From NCBI GenBank assembly GCA_019918135.1, contig WBZZ01001109.1:1-64000 (forward strand): a stretch of DNA of 64,000 nucleotides, given 5' to 3'. Below are positions 52,621-62,549 of the stretch, in pieces (the first letter of the stretch is position 1; the number at the start of each line of letters is the position of its first letter). Origin of the DNA: Paulinella micropora. Lineage: Eukaryota; Cercozoa; Imbricatea; Euglyphida; Paulinellidae. Below the pieces are notes generated by a model. That model saw nothing but the letters and a program-made list of their open reading frames with translations. It was not told the origin of the DNA and searched no databases. A program made the translations under genes and the position numbers.

Positions 52621-52980
52621 GCGAGCGGGACCGGGGGTGGGGGGGAGAGAGGAAGTGGTGGCAAAGGTAGAGAGCTCTGCTTTTCTGTGTGCAGCAGCAG
52701 CACGAACCGGCAGGGAGAGCCGGAGGAAGACCGGGGGGGGCGTGCGTGGGGAGGGGGAGAGGATGGCAGGGCGCGCCGGGGGGGGGCGTGCGTGGGGAGG
52801 GGGAGAGGGTGGCAGGGCGCGCCGGGGGGGGGCGGCCAGGAACGAAGTGGAGAGGAAGGAAGTGAGCGCGGGGGGGGGAGTGGCCAGGAGCGAAGTGTGT
52901 GGGGAGGGCGTGCGTGGGGAGAGAGGGTGCCGCGCGGGGGGCCGGCGGGGCAGCCGCCCGACCCCGCAGAAGCTTTCGGC
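52621..52980. repeat. G-run spacer with a 46-bp tandem duplication
   Basis: A unit containing GCGTGCGTGGGGAGGGGGAG and GGCAGGGCGCGCC is present twice at about 52,738-52,828. A degenerate third part follows near 52,905. Confidence 0.7.
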
Positions 52981-53388
52981 ATGGGGGACTCGTCCTGGGC
53001 CCCGCCGCCCTTGGCCCCGCCGCCCTTGGCCCCGCCGCCCTTGGCCCCGCTGTCCTTGGTGTACCGGCCCGAGACGGAGAACCCTATCTTGGCCGCGACT
53101 TGTGTGCCGCAGGAAGGCCTGGTGGACTTGGCGCTGTCCTGGCGTTACCTAGCGGACCCGCGACTGCGCCTCGGCTCTAGCCCCCACCTGCGCGCGGCTT
53201 GCATCCAGGCCCTGCAGGACAAGAGCTTCTGCTGCACCCGCACCTTCTGGTCGGCCGCGCGGCGGCGGCACGTGCATATGCTGGACATGTCCCGGGTGTG
53301 GGTCGAAGGCCACCTGCTGTGGGAACAGCGACTGCAAGACCCCACGAAGCTGCTGTCGGTGCGACTGCAGGAGCCGGCCGACCCCTAG
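52981..53388 (+). CDS. Small hypothetical protein with Pro-Pro-Leu-Ala repeats
   Basis: 135 residues from ATG at 52981 to TAG. Residues 7-20 repeat PPLAP three or four times, encoded by a 15-bp tandem repeat (GCCGCCCTTGGCCCC). The rest is a compact alpha/beta domain with CCTRTFWSAARRRHVHMLD. No family recognised. ATTAAA at 53476-53481 follows. Confidence 0.6.
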   Translation: MGDSSWAPPPLAPPPLAPPPLAPLSLVYRPETENPILAATCVPQEGLVDLALSWRYLADPRLRLGSSPHLRAACIQALQDKSFCCTRTFWSAARRRHVHMLDMSRVWVEGHLLWEQRLQDPTKLLSVRLQEPADP

Positions 53389-53475
53389 GCCGGCGGAGGT
53401 CCCCTGGCTCCTGCCGTCCCTGCAGGTGGCTGCCGTGTGGGCTGCCAACGCCCCAAACTCCTGTTTTGGCTGTAC

Positions 53476-53481
53476 ATTAAA
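53476..53481 (+). terminator. Polyadenylation signal ATTAAA
   Basis: 88 bases after the TAG of the preceding gene, in front of an A9 run, and just before the convergent gene end at 53498. Confidence 0.5.
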
Positions 53482-53497
53482 AAAAAAGCCCGCCCGC

Positions 53498-54939
53498 TTA
53501 TCTCTGCCTGAGCTGCGCCGGCGCTGCTGGCCGGCTTAGCGGACCGCCCCCGGGGGAGCAGGGGTCCGTCAGGTCTAACACCAGAGTCACGAGGTGCGAG
53601 TAAGGCGCGGCGAGCCCCTCGAGCTCGAGGCGCAGCGAGGCCGGCGGGCGGCCGGCGCCCCGGGCCAGGGCCCCCCAGATCAGTGCCGCCTCTGTGTGCC
53701 CGTCGACTGCTCGGACACGGCCGTGCAGCACGCCGGTGGCTAGCGCACGGCACGCGTCGGGTACCCCCGGCCGGCCGCCGGGGTGGCAAGTGAAGGAGAC
53801 GGCCGGCCCCGGCGTCCGGTGCCGGCCCCAGGGGCACAGGGCCTGGTGGTGGGGCCCCTGCGGCGTGAGCTCGCCGGTGCAACACTCGGGGGGCGGCCCG
53901 GTGCCCCGGTACTGGCAGAGCAGGTGCCACAAGGCCACGCGTTGATTAGTCAGTAAGCGCCAGTGCCGGGCCGCGCGGGGCAGGCACACCGTACAGGTCG
54001 GGGCCGGGGGGGGTTGGCCCCGCGCCGTGGGCTCGGGCCACGGCGTGGTGCGCTCGTCCGGCGTGGGCGCCGTGACCGAGTGCACGGAGCCCGCCGGCAG
54101 GGTTACGCTGACCGTGGCGCGCGGCGGCACGCACTGCCACCAGACGCGCTGGTGGTCGGCGTCGGCTGGGCCCGGCGCGCCCTGCTCGTCCAGCAGGGCC
54201 TGCAGCCAGGGCGCCCCGCTCTCGACTCGGGCCACGGCCGGGCGTTCGCCGGGCAGCTCCGGTGGCAGCCCGGGCGCGGCCCGCCAGTGGTGCAGCAGCT
54301 GTGGCCGGCACGCCAGCACCTGGGCCCAGCCCAGGCAGTAGTAGTGGTCCGCCCCGCGGGCTACGACCAAGCCCGCGGACCGCCCCCCCTGTTCGACCGG
54401 GTAGCCCAGGCCAAACAAGCTCTGGTCGGCGGCCGCGCAGCTCAGCAGCCACCAGCCGCCGCGCTGCACGTAGCCGGTACCGGACACCCAGCTCTCCCCG
54501 ATCCGGGTGGGGTGGTCGGCCCGTAGGCACCACCGGGCCAAGGGCGGCGCCGGCCGGCCGGTCGAGCCCCGCAGGTACAGTAACGCCTCGCCGGACACGC
54601 CGTCGAGGAGGCCCAGACACGACAGCCGCTCTTGGCCCCCGAGCAGCTCAAAGTTGGCCGACAGGGCCAAACAACGTGCGAGGCCGGCCGTGCCCGCGGC
54701 CTTGCCCACGGCCTGGCCCACGGCCTGGCCCACGGCCTTGCCCGCGCCCAGGGCCCGGCGGACACAGTCCGTCAGGGCCGGCGTAGTAGGGCACAGGTAC
54801 CAACACGACTGGGCTGGCGCAGAACCCACGGGCGGTAGCAAGGCGGCCTGCAAGCGGCCCCTGGACCTGCCTAGCGTCCAGGCTACGGTGACGGGCGCGA
54901 GCCCCGGCGTCCGGCCGGGCGCCGGGGGGGCAGACTCAT
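53498..54939 (-). CDS. Large hypothetical protein; start disturbed at a C7 run
   Basis: Open frame of over 500 codons ending TAA at 53498-53500, with no in-frame ATG anywhere. An ATG at 54939 is followed by a C7 run (MSLPP) and is one base out of frame with the long frame, so one indel in that run would connect them. The protein is Trp/Cys/Gly-rich and beta-predicted, with GQAVGQAVGKAAG repeats near its N-terminal third and several CxxC-like pairs (CTVC, CC). A secreted or virion-surface role is conceivable but unproven. Confidence 0.5.
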
Positions 54940-55191
54940 GCCGGGCGCCGGGGCCAACGGGCCGGAGCTGTGCGGCGCTGGTACGGCCGAAGTCAGTGTT
55001 GTTGCGGGTGTCACGACGTTTTTTTAATCCTCGGACGGCCGCCGGGGGGGAGCCCTCCCCCTTTTCCTCTCTCTCTCTCTCTCTCTCTCTGCCCGCCCTC
55101 CTCCCCCGAAAAGGGGGGTGAGCCCCTCCTGTCACGGCGGCTTTGCCCTCTCCTGCACCCCTCCCTTTCCCTGCCTAGCCGTGTCATTCAC

Positions 55192-57080
55192 CTAGGTCCT
55201 GCCCGGCCGTCGGCTACACGGCCGCGGGGCTGTGCGCTTCCTCCTCCCCGGGGAGGCCGGGGCGCCGTCGGCGACGGGCTGGGCGGGAGCCGGGGGAGCA
55301 GCGTCGCACTGGGCTTCGGCCGGGGCCAGGGCCGGGGCCGGGGCCGGGGCCAGGGCCGGGGCCGGCTGTGCGCCGCCGCCGGTGGCGGCCGTGCGTTCGG
55401 CTAGGCTCAATTGCTCCAGCAGCGCCAGCTTCTCTTCCTGCAGCTTGGCCATGCGTTCCAGCACACGCAGCTGTTCGCGTACTTGCTTGCGGACCACTTC
55501 GGTGAGCTGTGCCTCTTGGGCCAGGAGCTTGCGGCAGTAGTCGGTGAGGCCCTTGAACGGCAGCTGCGCGCTCGCCCCGGACGCCCCCGCGCCGCGGCGG
55601 CCCTCCTCGGCGGCGCCCCGGGCTCTGCCGCCCTTGCCCTCCGCCTCGGCGCTCACGCCCGGTGGCAGCCAGTTGGCATTCTTGGCGTAAGCGCGCGCCA
55701 CGTCCAGGACGACGGTGGGCACCCAGAAGCCGCAGATCCGCCCCTTCTTGCCGTAACGCCGGTTGCCCATGGCCTCGATCTCGGGCAGCCACGGCTGGAG
55801 CGCGCGCGCGAAGCCGAGCGCCAGGAACGCCGTCACTCCGCTGTGCAACACAAAGGCACCCTCCTTTTCCGCGCCCTGCACGCAGAGCGTAGCCGCGCAG
55901 TGCACTTCGTTCGCGGTGCGCACAAACACTTTCTCCTGGTTCTTCTTGTCCGGCGCCGCCCAGGGGAGGACCACAAAGTGGCCCACGTCGTCGAGCCGGA
56001 GCCCCGCAAAGTCCTGCCGCCTGACGTCCGCGTCGTGCTCCAAGAGGTACGCGGGCCCGACCCAGGGGGACTCCTTGGCGGATGGCACACACAGCCCCCG
56101 CATCAGCCGCCCCGAGGATTCCACCCGCGCTACGCTGCCCTCGAGGCCCGAGGCGGTGACCTCCGTCACCAGCTTGGCGGGGGGCTTGGTATCCACTACC
56201 GCCTGCTTGCCCAGCGGCCAGTTCCGGCGGGACTGCCGCCCGGGCAAGCTGCTGTCACACCACAGCGTCCGGCTCTTGTACGACAGCAACGCGGGCGGCA
56301 CCTGCGCGTCGTAACGCACACCCCGCAGCCCCGCCTCCAGCGCCTCCTGCCTGGCCGCCAGGTCGCCGGCCGGGGGGGGAACAGGCTCCAGGCTCAGCAG
56401 CGCCGACAGCGCACCGGTCTCGTGGGCCGGGATCTTGCCGCCGGCCGCCAGCTTCTCCCGCAGCGCCCCCACGGCCCAGGCCCGCTTGGCACACTTGGCG
56501 CTCGGCGGGCTCGGCGGGCTCGGCGAGGCGGCGGGCTGGCTATCCGCGGCCTGGCCGGCCTTGCCGGGCTTGCTGGGTTGCTAGGCTTGGCCCGGGGCGG
56601 GCTCCCCGCCGCACGCTCGCGCTTCTTCTCCGGCTCGGCGCGGACCTTGGTCTTCTTCTTGGCCGGGGGCTTGTCCGCCGCCGGCTCCTTGTCCCGGCGA
56701 CGTTTCTTGTGCTGCTTCTGCTCGAGCTTCTCCGCGGCCCGTTCGCTCTTGGCCCGCCGTTCAGCCTCCCGGGGCTCGGACGCCTGCTCGTCCTCCTCGT
56801 CTTCCTCGCCGTCCTGGTAGTCAGCCACGTGGTGATCGCTGTCAGAGTCTTCGTCGTCTTCCTCGACCTCCTCCTCGTCGTCATCCTCCTCCCGCTCGTC
56901 ACCGGCCCCGTGCTGGGGCCCCTTCTTGCGTACCTCGCTCTTGTGCTTGACCTTCTTCTCGCGCTCTCTGGGGGTGGGCGGGGGTGGCTGCGATTGTGAA
57001 GACAGGCTCTCGATGTCGCTCTCGCTGTCCTCGCTGCCGCTGTGGCCGTAGGCCACTGGCTTGGAGTATGCCTTGTACAT
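55192..57080 (-). pseudogene. Acidic/basic disordered protein with conserved core and coiled coil, one frameshift
   Basis: ATG at 57080 (MYKAYSKP). The first 170 residues are disordered: Ser/Asp/Glu runs (DDDEEEVEEDDEDSDSD), then Lys/Arg-rich (KKRRRDKE), as in nucleic-acid chaperones. Near 56,570 the frame changes. In the new frame a Pro/Ser linker leads to a folded core (AKCAKRAWAVGALREKL, later GFWVPTVVLDVARAYAKN) and a coiled coil (REQLRVLERMAKLQEEKLAL). It ends with a Pro/Ala-rich tail. The last stop is TAG at 55192; the AHSPAAV ending in another frame near 55,214 is an alternative. Possibly a DNA-binding virion core protein. Confidence 0.5.
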
Positions 57081-57453
57081 CCGGTGGCTAGAAGGTTGTG
57101 GGAGGCAGGGGACGGGACCAACCGGCTGGGCGCCGCCGTGGGCGCACGGGCGCGGGCGCACGGGCGCGGGCGTGAGCGGGGGGGGCGACGGCGGACGGGG
57201 GTTGCGCGGCCCTACGCCCCTCCCCCCGCCTGGCACCGCGGCCATGCACCCACGGCGCCGCCCGGCCGGCCGGGCGCACTGGCAGGAGGGGGGGGGATGG
57301 CGATGGCGACGACGGGGGGCGCCGCGCGGCTCTGCCCCCCCCCCCCCGCCCGCACCGCGGCCACGCCCGGCACCGCGGCCACGCCAGGTCGCCGGGTCAC
57401 GAGCGGCCGGGCGCGCGGGCGGGGGAGGGCGCGGCGGCGGGAGGGGTCTTTAT
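57081..57453. repeat. C-run spacer with short direct repeats
   Basis: CACCGCGGCCACGCC or near variants occur three or four times (about 57,236, 57,354, 57,371) with C-runs. No gene supported. Confidence 0.55.
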
Positions 57454-57454
57454 T
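57449..57454 (-). terminator. AATAAA overlapping a TGA stop
   Basis: The minus strand reads TGAATAAAG: the last A of the stop codon is the first A of the polyadenylation signal. Confidence 0.65.
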
Positions 57455-58080
57455 CATTCCTCCATGAGGTTTTGTAGTTTGATGCTGACGTTGAGCAAGC
57501 GCTGCAGCTTGCAGAGGCCCGTGTCGCTGACCTCTACCTGGTTCGTTTGCAGATTCCTGCGCAACAACTCCGTGTCCGCCAGGTGGTGCAGGCTCAGTTG
57601 TGTCATGCGCTGGACGCTCTGCAGGAAGATGCGCCTGGGCATAGCTCGGTGCTGGATAATGTGCTGGTGGATGCTGCCGAGCAACCAATACTTGTTGCAT
57701 TCCCGCAGCCACCTCCGAACGTACCAGCTCTGCACCGCACGCAAGACCACCAGCGGGCTGCGCAAGCCCCATTCGTCCAGCTTGGCCTGCAGCTGCTGGA
57801 AGTCCTTGTTCTCGCTGTGTCCGTGCGGCATAAAGAGGCACGCAAAACAGTACCCACGCTCGGCCTCGGGGTGCTGTTGCTCGTCCTCCAGCTCGGCCTG
57901 GCGGATGTCCTCGTACAGACACACCCGTTCGTACGCCGGAGCCTCCGGGGGGCCTTCGCCTCCCTCGCCCCAGCCCGGGGGGGCCTGGTCCGCCCCTCCT
58001 GGGTCCGCCCCTCCCGGCTCACTGTCGGCGGAGGGGGGTGGGGTGCCGAAACTACTCAGGGCGGCCGGATAGTGCTGCAT
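57454..58080 (-). CDS. Possible NCLDV-conserved protein (A494R-like), intact
   Basis: 208 residues from ATG at 58080, ending TGA. Disordered Pro/Gly/Asp N-terminus, then CFACLF and a helical core: QSWYVRRWLRECNKYW, then GSIHQHIIQHRAMPRRI and a C-terminal helix pair. The W-x-V-R, then I-x-x-H-I-I-x-H-x-x-x-P-x-x pattern recalls, from memory, a small family shared by chloroviruses and other NCLDVs (A494R-like, function unknown). This assignment is tentative. The intact frame and tight AATAAA suggest an expressed gene. Confidence 0.5.
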   Translation of the reverse strand: MQHYPAALSSFGTPPPSADSEPGGADPGGADQAPPGWGEGGEGPPEAPAYERVCLYEDIRQAELEDEQQHPEAERGYCFACLFMPHGHSENKDFQQLQAKLDEWGLRSPLVVLRAVQSWYVRRWLRECNKYWLLGSIHQHIIQHRAMPRRIFLQSVQRMTQLSLHHLADTELLRRNLQTNQVEVSDTGLCKLQRLLNVSIKLQNLMEE

Positions 58081-58508
58081 GGCAGGCCGCCAGGGGTGGG
58101 AGAGAGGGAGCAGCGGCGCGGGAGAGGCAGGCTTTCTGCGCTGTTTGGCGGACTGGCCCCCCCCCCACCGGCGCCGGCGGCCGGGTTTCCCCGCGCCCCC
58201 CCCTCCCTTCTCCCTCCCCGCGGCCCGCCCCCCACCGGCGCCGGCTGCTCTCCTCCTTCCCCTCCGCTCCGCCGGGGGCCGGCCACCCCGGCGAACCGGC
58301 CGGGGACGGAACGCCGGCCGCGGAGGGGAAAGAGAGGAGGCCCCTCCCCCCTCCCTTCCGCGCCGCCCGGGGCCGGCCCCGCGGGCGTGCGCCGGCCACA
58401 CTTGCCAGCCGGGGGTGGTCCCTTCCTCCTCGCCCCCCCCCCGCGCCGGCAGTCCGTCCCCGGCGGTGCTCGCCAACCCGCCGCCCTCCTCCCGGGCGGC
58501 TGCGGGGC
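58081..58508. other. Divergent intergenic region with C-runs
   Basis: Contains a short direct repeat (CCACCGGCGCCGGC at about 58,166 and 58,231). No gene supported; shared promoter region for two divergent genes. Confidence 0.4.
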
Positions 58509-59843
58509 ATGCCCTGGTCTCTGCGGCGCCTGAGCCGCCCCCGCCCGGGGCCGGCGCCTGAGCCGCCCCCGTCAGCGCCTAGCGAGGAGGCCCTAGCGGC
58601 CTGGCGTGGCTGGGCACAGTGGGCCCAGGGGTCCCACAGCTTCCACGGGCTCCTGCGCACGCTAGCCAGCTTCTACTTCGACTGGCTCTGCCGCGCCAAG
58701 GGGATAGAATTTCTCGGGGCTGAGCTGCCCTGCATCCTGGGCCGGGTTTTCATGCGGCTGCGCTGGGGCCTGCCCGAATGCCAACAGCACCTGTGCCACA
58801 CCCTCCACCAGGCACACCTGCGCCACGGCGACGCGGCTAGTTCGCTGCGGGACCAATGCGCCAGCCTGCTGGAGGAACCCGCCACCGGGGGGGCGCTGCC
58901 CGGGGGGGCGTGGGAACGGGACGCGCGGCCGGCTGCCGCGTTGGCGTCGTGGCTGGACGAGTCGGCCGAGCTGTACGCCCCCCTGGCGGGCTCCGATTCC
59001 GCCCGTTGGCCCCTGGCGCTAGTGATGCGCGCCGTCCTGAACTGGCACGTACAAGTGGCGGTGGCGGCCGCGCACGGGAGCCAGCACCAGACTCACTCGC
59101 ACGTGCACTTGTTTCTGCGCCAGCAGGCCCCGCTGTGGGAGGAACTAGGCTGGGGGGGCCGGCCCGTGGAGGAGTGGGGGGCCTCGCTAGCCGCCTGGGC
59201 CGCCAGGCAAACGCACTTGTACTGCTATGGCGAGCCAGGGGCAGCCGCGGGCCCCGGGACAGCCACCGCGCGCCCGTCCGGGACTGGCCCGGTGGCGGGC
59301 CCCGCCCCGGCCCCCGGCCGTGAGCTCGACCAGACCTTGTGCTTGCGTGCGTTCTGCTACCTCTTCCTGCCTTCGCTCGCGGCGCACCACCTGGGCGCCG
59401 ACGCCGGCCGGCGGCTACTGCGGCGTTGCCTGCACCAGGAGGGCCAGGCCGCGCGCCTGTACCACCTGGGAGCGGGGCCGGAGAGGCTGCCGGGCGAGCT
59501 GCTGAGCGCGCTGCTGCTGCAAGACATCCTGGCCGGCGGGGGCGTGGCACCCGGCGGTGGGTGCATGTACCAGCGGATCGGGGCGACCCTCCAGCGGTGG
59601 CGGCGCCTGCACGGGGGAGAGCGGCCCCCCCGCCCGCGGCGCCCACGGCGCCCGGGCAGGGGAAGAAGAAGAAGCGGTGGGGCCGCCCCCCCGCCCCCCT
59701 CCCGCTCCCACCCGCGGCGCCGCGGGCGGGCGGTGGGGCGGCCGCCCGCCCCCGAACGGCCCCCCGCCCACGGGCGGCTCCCCTCCCGAACCGTGGACTC
59801 TCTTCCGTGCCAGAAAGCACGTGTAAGTAGTACCGGCCCGTGA
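58509..59843 (+). CDS. Hypothetical protein, helical, intact
   Basis: 444 residues from ATG at 58509 to TGA at 59841-59843. Helical through most of its length, with many Leu/Ala/Trp/His and a repeat-like arrangement (LRTLASFYFDWLCRAKGIEF, later LCLRAFCYLFLPSLAAHHLG). A central Gly/Pro/Ala linker lies near residue 260. The last 100 residues are Arg/Pro-rich and probably disordered. No family recognised. The stop overlaps the next gene's ATG (TGATG), suggesting linked expression. Confidence 0.55.
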   Translation: MPWSLRRLSRPRPGPAPEPPPSAPSEEALAAWRGWAQWAQGSHSFHGLLRTLASFYFDWLCRAKGIEFLGAELPCILGRVFMRLRWGLPECQQHLCHTLHQAHLRHGDAASSLRDQCASLLEEPATGGALPGGAWERDARPAAALASWLDESAELYAPLAGSDSARWPLALVMRAVLNWHVQVAVAAAHGSQHQTHSHVHLFLRQQAPLWEELGWGGRPVEEWGASLAAWAARQTHLYCYGEPGAAAGPGTATARPSGTGPVAGPAPAPGRELDQTLCLRAFCYLFLPSLAAHHLGADAGRRLLRRCLHQEGQAARLYHLGAGPERLPGELLSALLLQDILAGGGVAPGGGCMYQRIGATLQRWRRLHGGERPPRPRRPRRPGRGRRRSGGAAPPPPSRSHPRRRGRAVGRPPAPERPPAHGRLPSRTVDSLPCQKARVSSTGP

Positions 59844-60589
59844 TGCTGACCCCACCCCCCACCGGAACCAACGGAACCTGCGGACCCGGCGGCCTCTTCG
59901 ACCCCGCCGCCGCCACGCGCCCAGCGGGACACGGAGGGCCCGGGCCCGCCCCGTGCGCCGTCTGTGGACAGCACGGCGGCGGCCGGCCGAGCGAAGCCGA
60001 AGCCACGAGTTTCCATCCCTGGACCGAGCAGCCGCTCCTAGCCGACCAGTGGTACTGCGGGGCCTGCCTCCAGCGCGAGCGGCGGCAGGCGGCGCGGCGG
60101 CTGTGCCTGGAGCGCTGCATCGTGCTGCGACCGGAGGTCCAGCGCACTCTCGTGGCGCGGGTTTACCGGGCTTCCAGTAAAGCACTAGACCTCGACTGGC
60201 GCGTGGTGGCCCTGTGGGTAGGCTCCGTGGCAGCGCTGGCCCGCGATCCCGGCGGAAACCAGCGCCCCATCCTGGTGTACGGCCCGCACGTCTGCCTGCG
60301 GACGCAACGCGGGGGTCGCATTCTGGAGAAGGTCCTGCCCTACGACAACTTTGTCCAGCAAAACCCGCACTTCTTCCGGCGCGCCCATGCCTTTCTGGCC
60401 GTGCGGCGCAGCTACGTCTCCCCGGGGGAAGAAGCACGCGGGGGGCGCACGACCTGCGCGCCGGCCAGCCTGTACCTCTGGCCGGACCTGTACGACCCGG
60501 CCAGCCGCCGGTACTTCGACCGGCTCACGGCCCCCGCCGGCGCCCCCGCCGGCGCCCCCGCCGGCGCCCCGGCCCCGGCCGCCGCGTGA
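59843..60589 (+). CDS. Zinc-binding hypothetical protein with C-terminal APAG repeats
   Basis: 248 residues from ATG at 59843. Two Cys pairs (CAVC near 33 and CGAC near 74) suggest one zinc site. A helical middle and a compact C-terminal part with RPILVYGPHVCLRTQRGG follow. The end has three or four APAG repeats from the 12-bp repeat GCCCCCGCCGGC at about 60,528-60,570. Ends TGA. No family recognised. Confidence 0.55.
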   Translation: MLTPPPTGTNGTCGPGGLFDPAAATRPAGHGGPGPAPCAVCGQHGGGRPSEAEATSFHPWTEQPLLADQWYCGACLQRERRQAARRLCLERCIVLRPEVQRTLVARVYRASSKALDLDWRVVALWVGSVAALARDPGGNQRPILVYGPHVCLRTQRGGRILEKVLPYDNFVQQNPHFFRRAHAFLAVRRSYVSPGEEARGGRTTCAPASLYLWPDLYDPASRRYFDRLTAPAGAPAGAPAGAPAPAAA

Positions 60590-60725
60590 CTGTGCTCTCG
60601 GCGCAGCTGCGACCGACCACCAGCAGGGCCTGGCGGTGCGCAGAGGGGCTGGGCGAGAGGGGGGGCGAGGGGGAGAGCAGAGCCGCGCCGCGCTCGGTCC
60701 CCGGCCACCCCGTCCGCTAGCGACT

Positions 60726-61693
60726 GGCAGCAAAGAAGGAACCTCTGGCTCGTGGGTCGGTAGCCATGGAGACGAAGCAGGAGGGGCTCAGTGGGGCTCG
60801 TGGTTGCTGCCGCCCGTACGCGAGCCCATCTTTCGTAGCGCCTGGCACTTCTTCCTGCACCTGTGGACCAGAGAGGGCGGCGGCGCCGGCGGGTGTATAG
60901 CCAGGTAGGCAGCGCTCCTGCAGCGCGGGCCGCCTGGCGTTTTTGATGTTTGACTTGCTTCGGCGAGGACGTCCTGGGGTACGTCTATTCCCTACAGCGG
61001 GACGAGGTGGCTGGCCCACCCGGGCCGGCGACGCCGTGCCCGGCAGGTGGTCGGCGGGAGGTGGAGGTGAGGGCCCCAGCCACTGCTGTACCGGCTCAGG
61101 GGCGGCAGTTTCCGACCAGCCACGGGTGGCCTGGCTGGTCTCGCACAGTATACGCGACACCGACAGGATCGCTCAGGGGGGTTCATGTTTGGCATAACCT
61201 GCGCTGCTTGAGCCGCCCAGGAACAAGCGGGCTACGACTGGGCACAAGAAGAGAGCTGGCACGTCCTGGCAGGACTTCACCCCCCCGAGCTGCTGGTCTT
61301 TGACTTGGGCAGCGCTTCGTATCTAACCTCGTGCCCCAACAAAGACCAAGTGCTAACCAACCTGTGTACCTTCCTCCGTGGCTCAAGCCCCCCCCCTTCT
61401 GTCTGTTGCGGGAGATCGAAAGCAAGGTTGACGCGGTTAAGAGTACCTCTACGCCTTGGGTGCCGCTTGGCCTGGGCGGAGTGGCCATAGTCCTGCAGCA
61501 AGGGTTTATTTCCTACGCAGTCCGACTGCACCAAGACCAGGGCATTCACCTAGAAGACGAGTGGGTACTGTGGCAAAAAGAAGGTGGCCGGAGGAGGCGC
61601 CGGGGGGGGCTGCTGCTGGGGACGCCGCCCGCCGGGGTACCGCAGACTTTCGTCTACGCAGTGGAAGATTTCCATACGGTCGGGAGGCAGTGA
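60726..61693 (+). pseudogene. Broken unidentified gene with several stops and frame changes
   Basis: Coding-like segments lie in succession but in different frames: GSWLLPPVREPIFRSAW (about 60,800-60,860; TAG near 60,904), FGEDVLGYVYSLQRDEVAG (about 60,955-61,015), GGFMFGITCAA followed by TGA at 61209-61211 and in the same frame QAGYDWAQEESWHVLAGLH, LLVFDLGSASYL; then, after a change near 61,395 at a C9 run, LLREIESKVDAVKSTSTP to a TGA at 61,691-61,693. No family recognised. It is the most heavily damaged gene of the right block. Confidence 0.5.
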
Positions 61694-61767
61694 TAGGCCG
61701 CCAACGCCGACAAGGTGTGACTGTCTGAGGTCGCTCCAAAGTAAGAAAGAAAGGGAGGTATTTCTTT

Positions 61768-61773
61768 AATAAA
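61768..61773 (+). terminator. Polyadenylation signal AATAAA
   Basis: About 75 bases after the last stop of the broken gene. The complementary strand offers ATTAAA for the convergent gene at 61814. Confidence 0.6.
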
Positions 61774-61813
61774 AGCTTAACCTACTTACTTGTATACGAC
61801 TTAGTGCCAGAGT

Positions 61814-62335
61814 CTACTCATTCGACACACCACTCAAGCCGCAGACGCATTTGTGCGCCTCGTCGCTATGGTTGAGCTCGCCGCACTGGTCGCAGGGGTA
61901 GTAGCAGCAACTGTCGCACCCAAGTTTTGTAATTCTTTCCATGGCCAATCTGTGAGGCTCTGCTATGGAACTCGCGCCTACCAAACCCTGGAGCAGCGTC
62001 GAATTCAAGGCACGGAGCTCGTCCTCCTTGCACTCCGCAGCCCGTCGCAAAAGCCTCACCAATTTCTCCTCGGAGCTCGCAATGTCTTCGTACACTTGGC
62101 GGCACTGCTGGCGTTGCTTGCACCAGCGTTCATCGACGGGCTTATCACTACGCAAAACCAACGCGAACTCTTGGACCATCGGCGTTGTCTTGGCTTTCTT
62201 GGTCGAGCCGGCTGGCTTGTCAGCACCCCCAGAGCGCTGGCGCTTGGGGTTCACGGCATCTGCTTGGTACAGAGACTCCCCGGGCGCCATTCCACCAGTT
62301 GTAGCCATGCCTGCTGTCTTCACTTGCGACGGCAT
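61814..62335 (-). CDS. Small zinc-ribbon-like protein, intact
   Basis: 173 residues from ATG at 62335, ending TAG. Disordered Lys/Gly/Ser N-terminus with a basic NPKRQR stretch, a helical middle with Glu/Arg/Leu coiled-coil character, and a C-terminal Cys cluster CDSCCYYPCDQC, then CVCG, fitting one or two zinc sites. Possible nucleic-acid or transcription accessory protein. Intact, in contrast to its convergent neighbour. Confidence 0.6.
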   Translation of the reverse strand: MPSQVKTAGMATTGGMAPGESLYQADAVNPKRQRSGGADKPAGSTKKAKTTPMVQEFALVLRSDKPVDERWCKQRQQCRQVYEDIASSEEKLVRLLRRAAECKEDELRALNSTLLQGLVGASSIAEPHRLAMERITKLGCDSCCYYPCDQCGELNHSDEAHKCVCGLSGVSNE

Positions 62336-62549
62336 CGTCTGTACTATACCAGGGACAGAATCAAAACCACGCTAAATCAAGCACAGAGAAAAAGCAAAAG
62401 ACACGACGAGCACAAGGAACGAGGGAGAATAGAGGGAAGGGCAAGTGGGAAAGAGGATGGTGATGGGTGTGATCCTCTTTCGCCCTGGTCAACATTGCAG
62501 ATTGTGGCCTGATTTGTGAATCTTTTTTGCCAGCGTGTCGAGAGGGGGT

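Noticed and set aside
57547-58533. 328-codon plus-strand frame opposite the 57454-58080 gene
   Set aside because: Composition-driven antisense frame.
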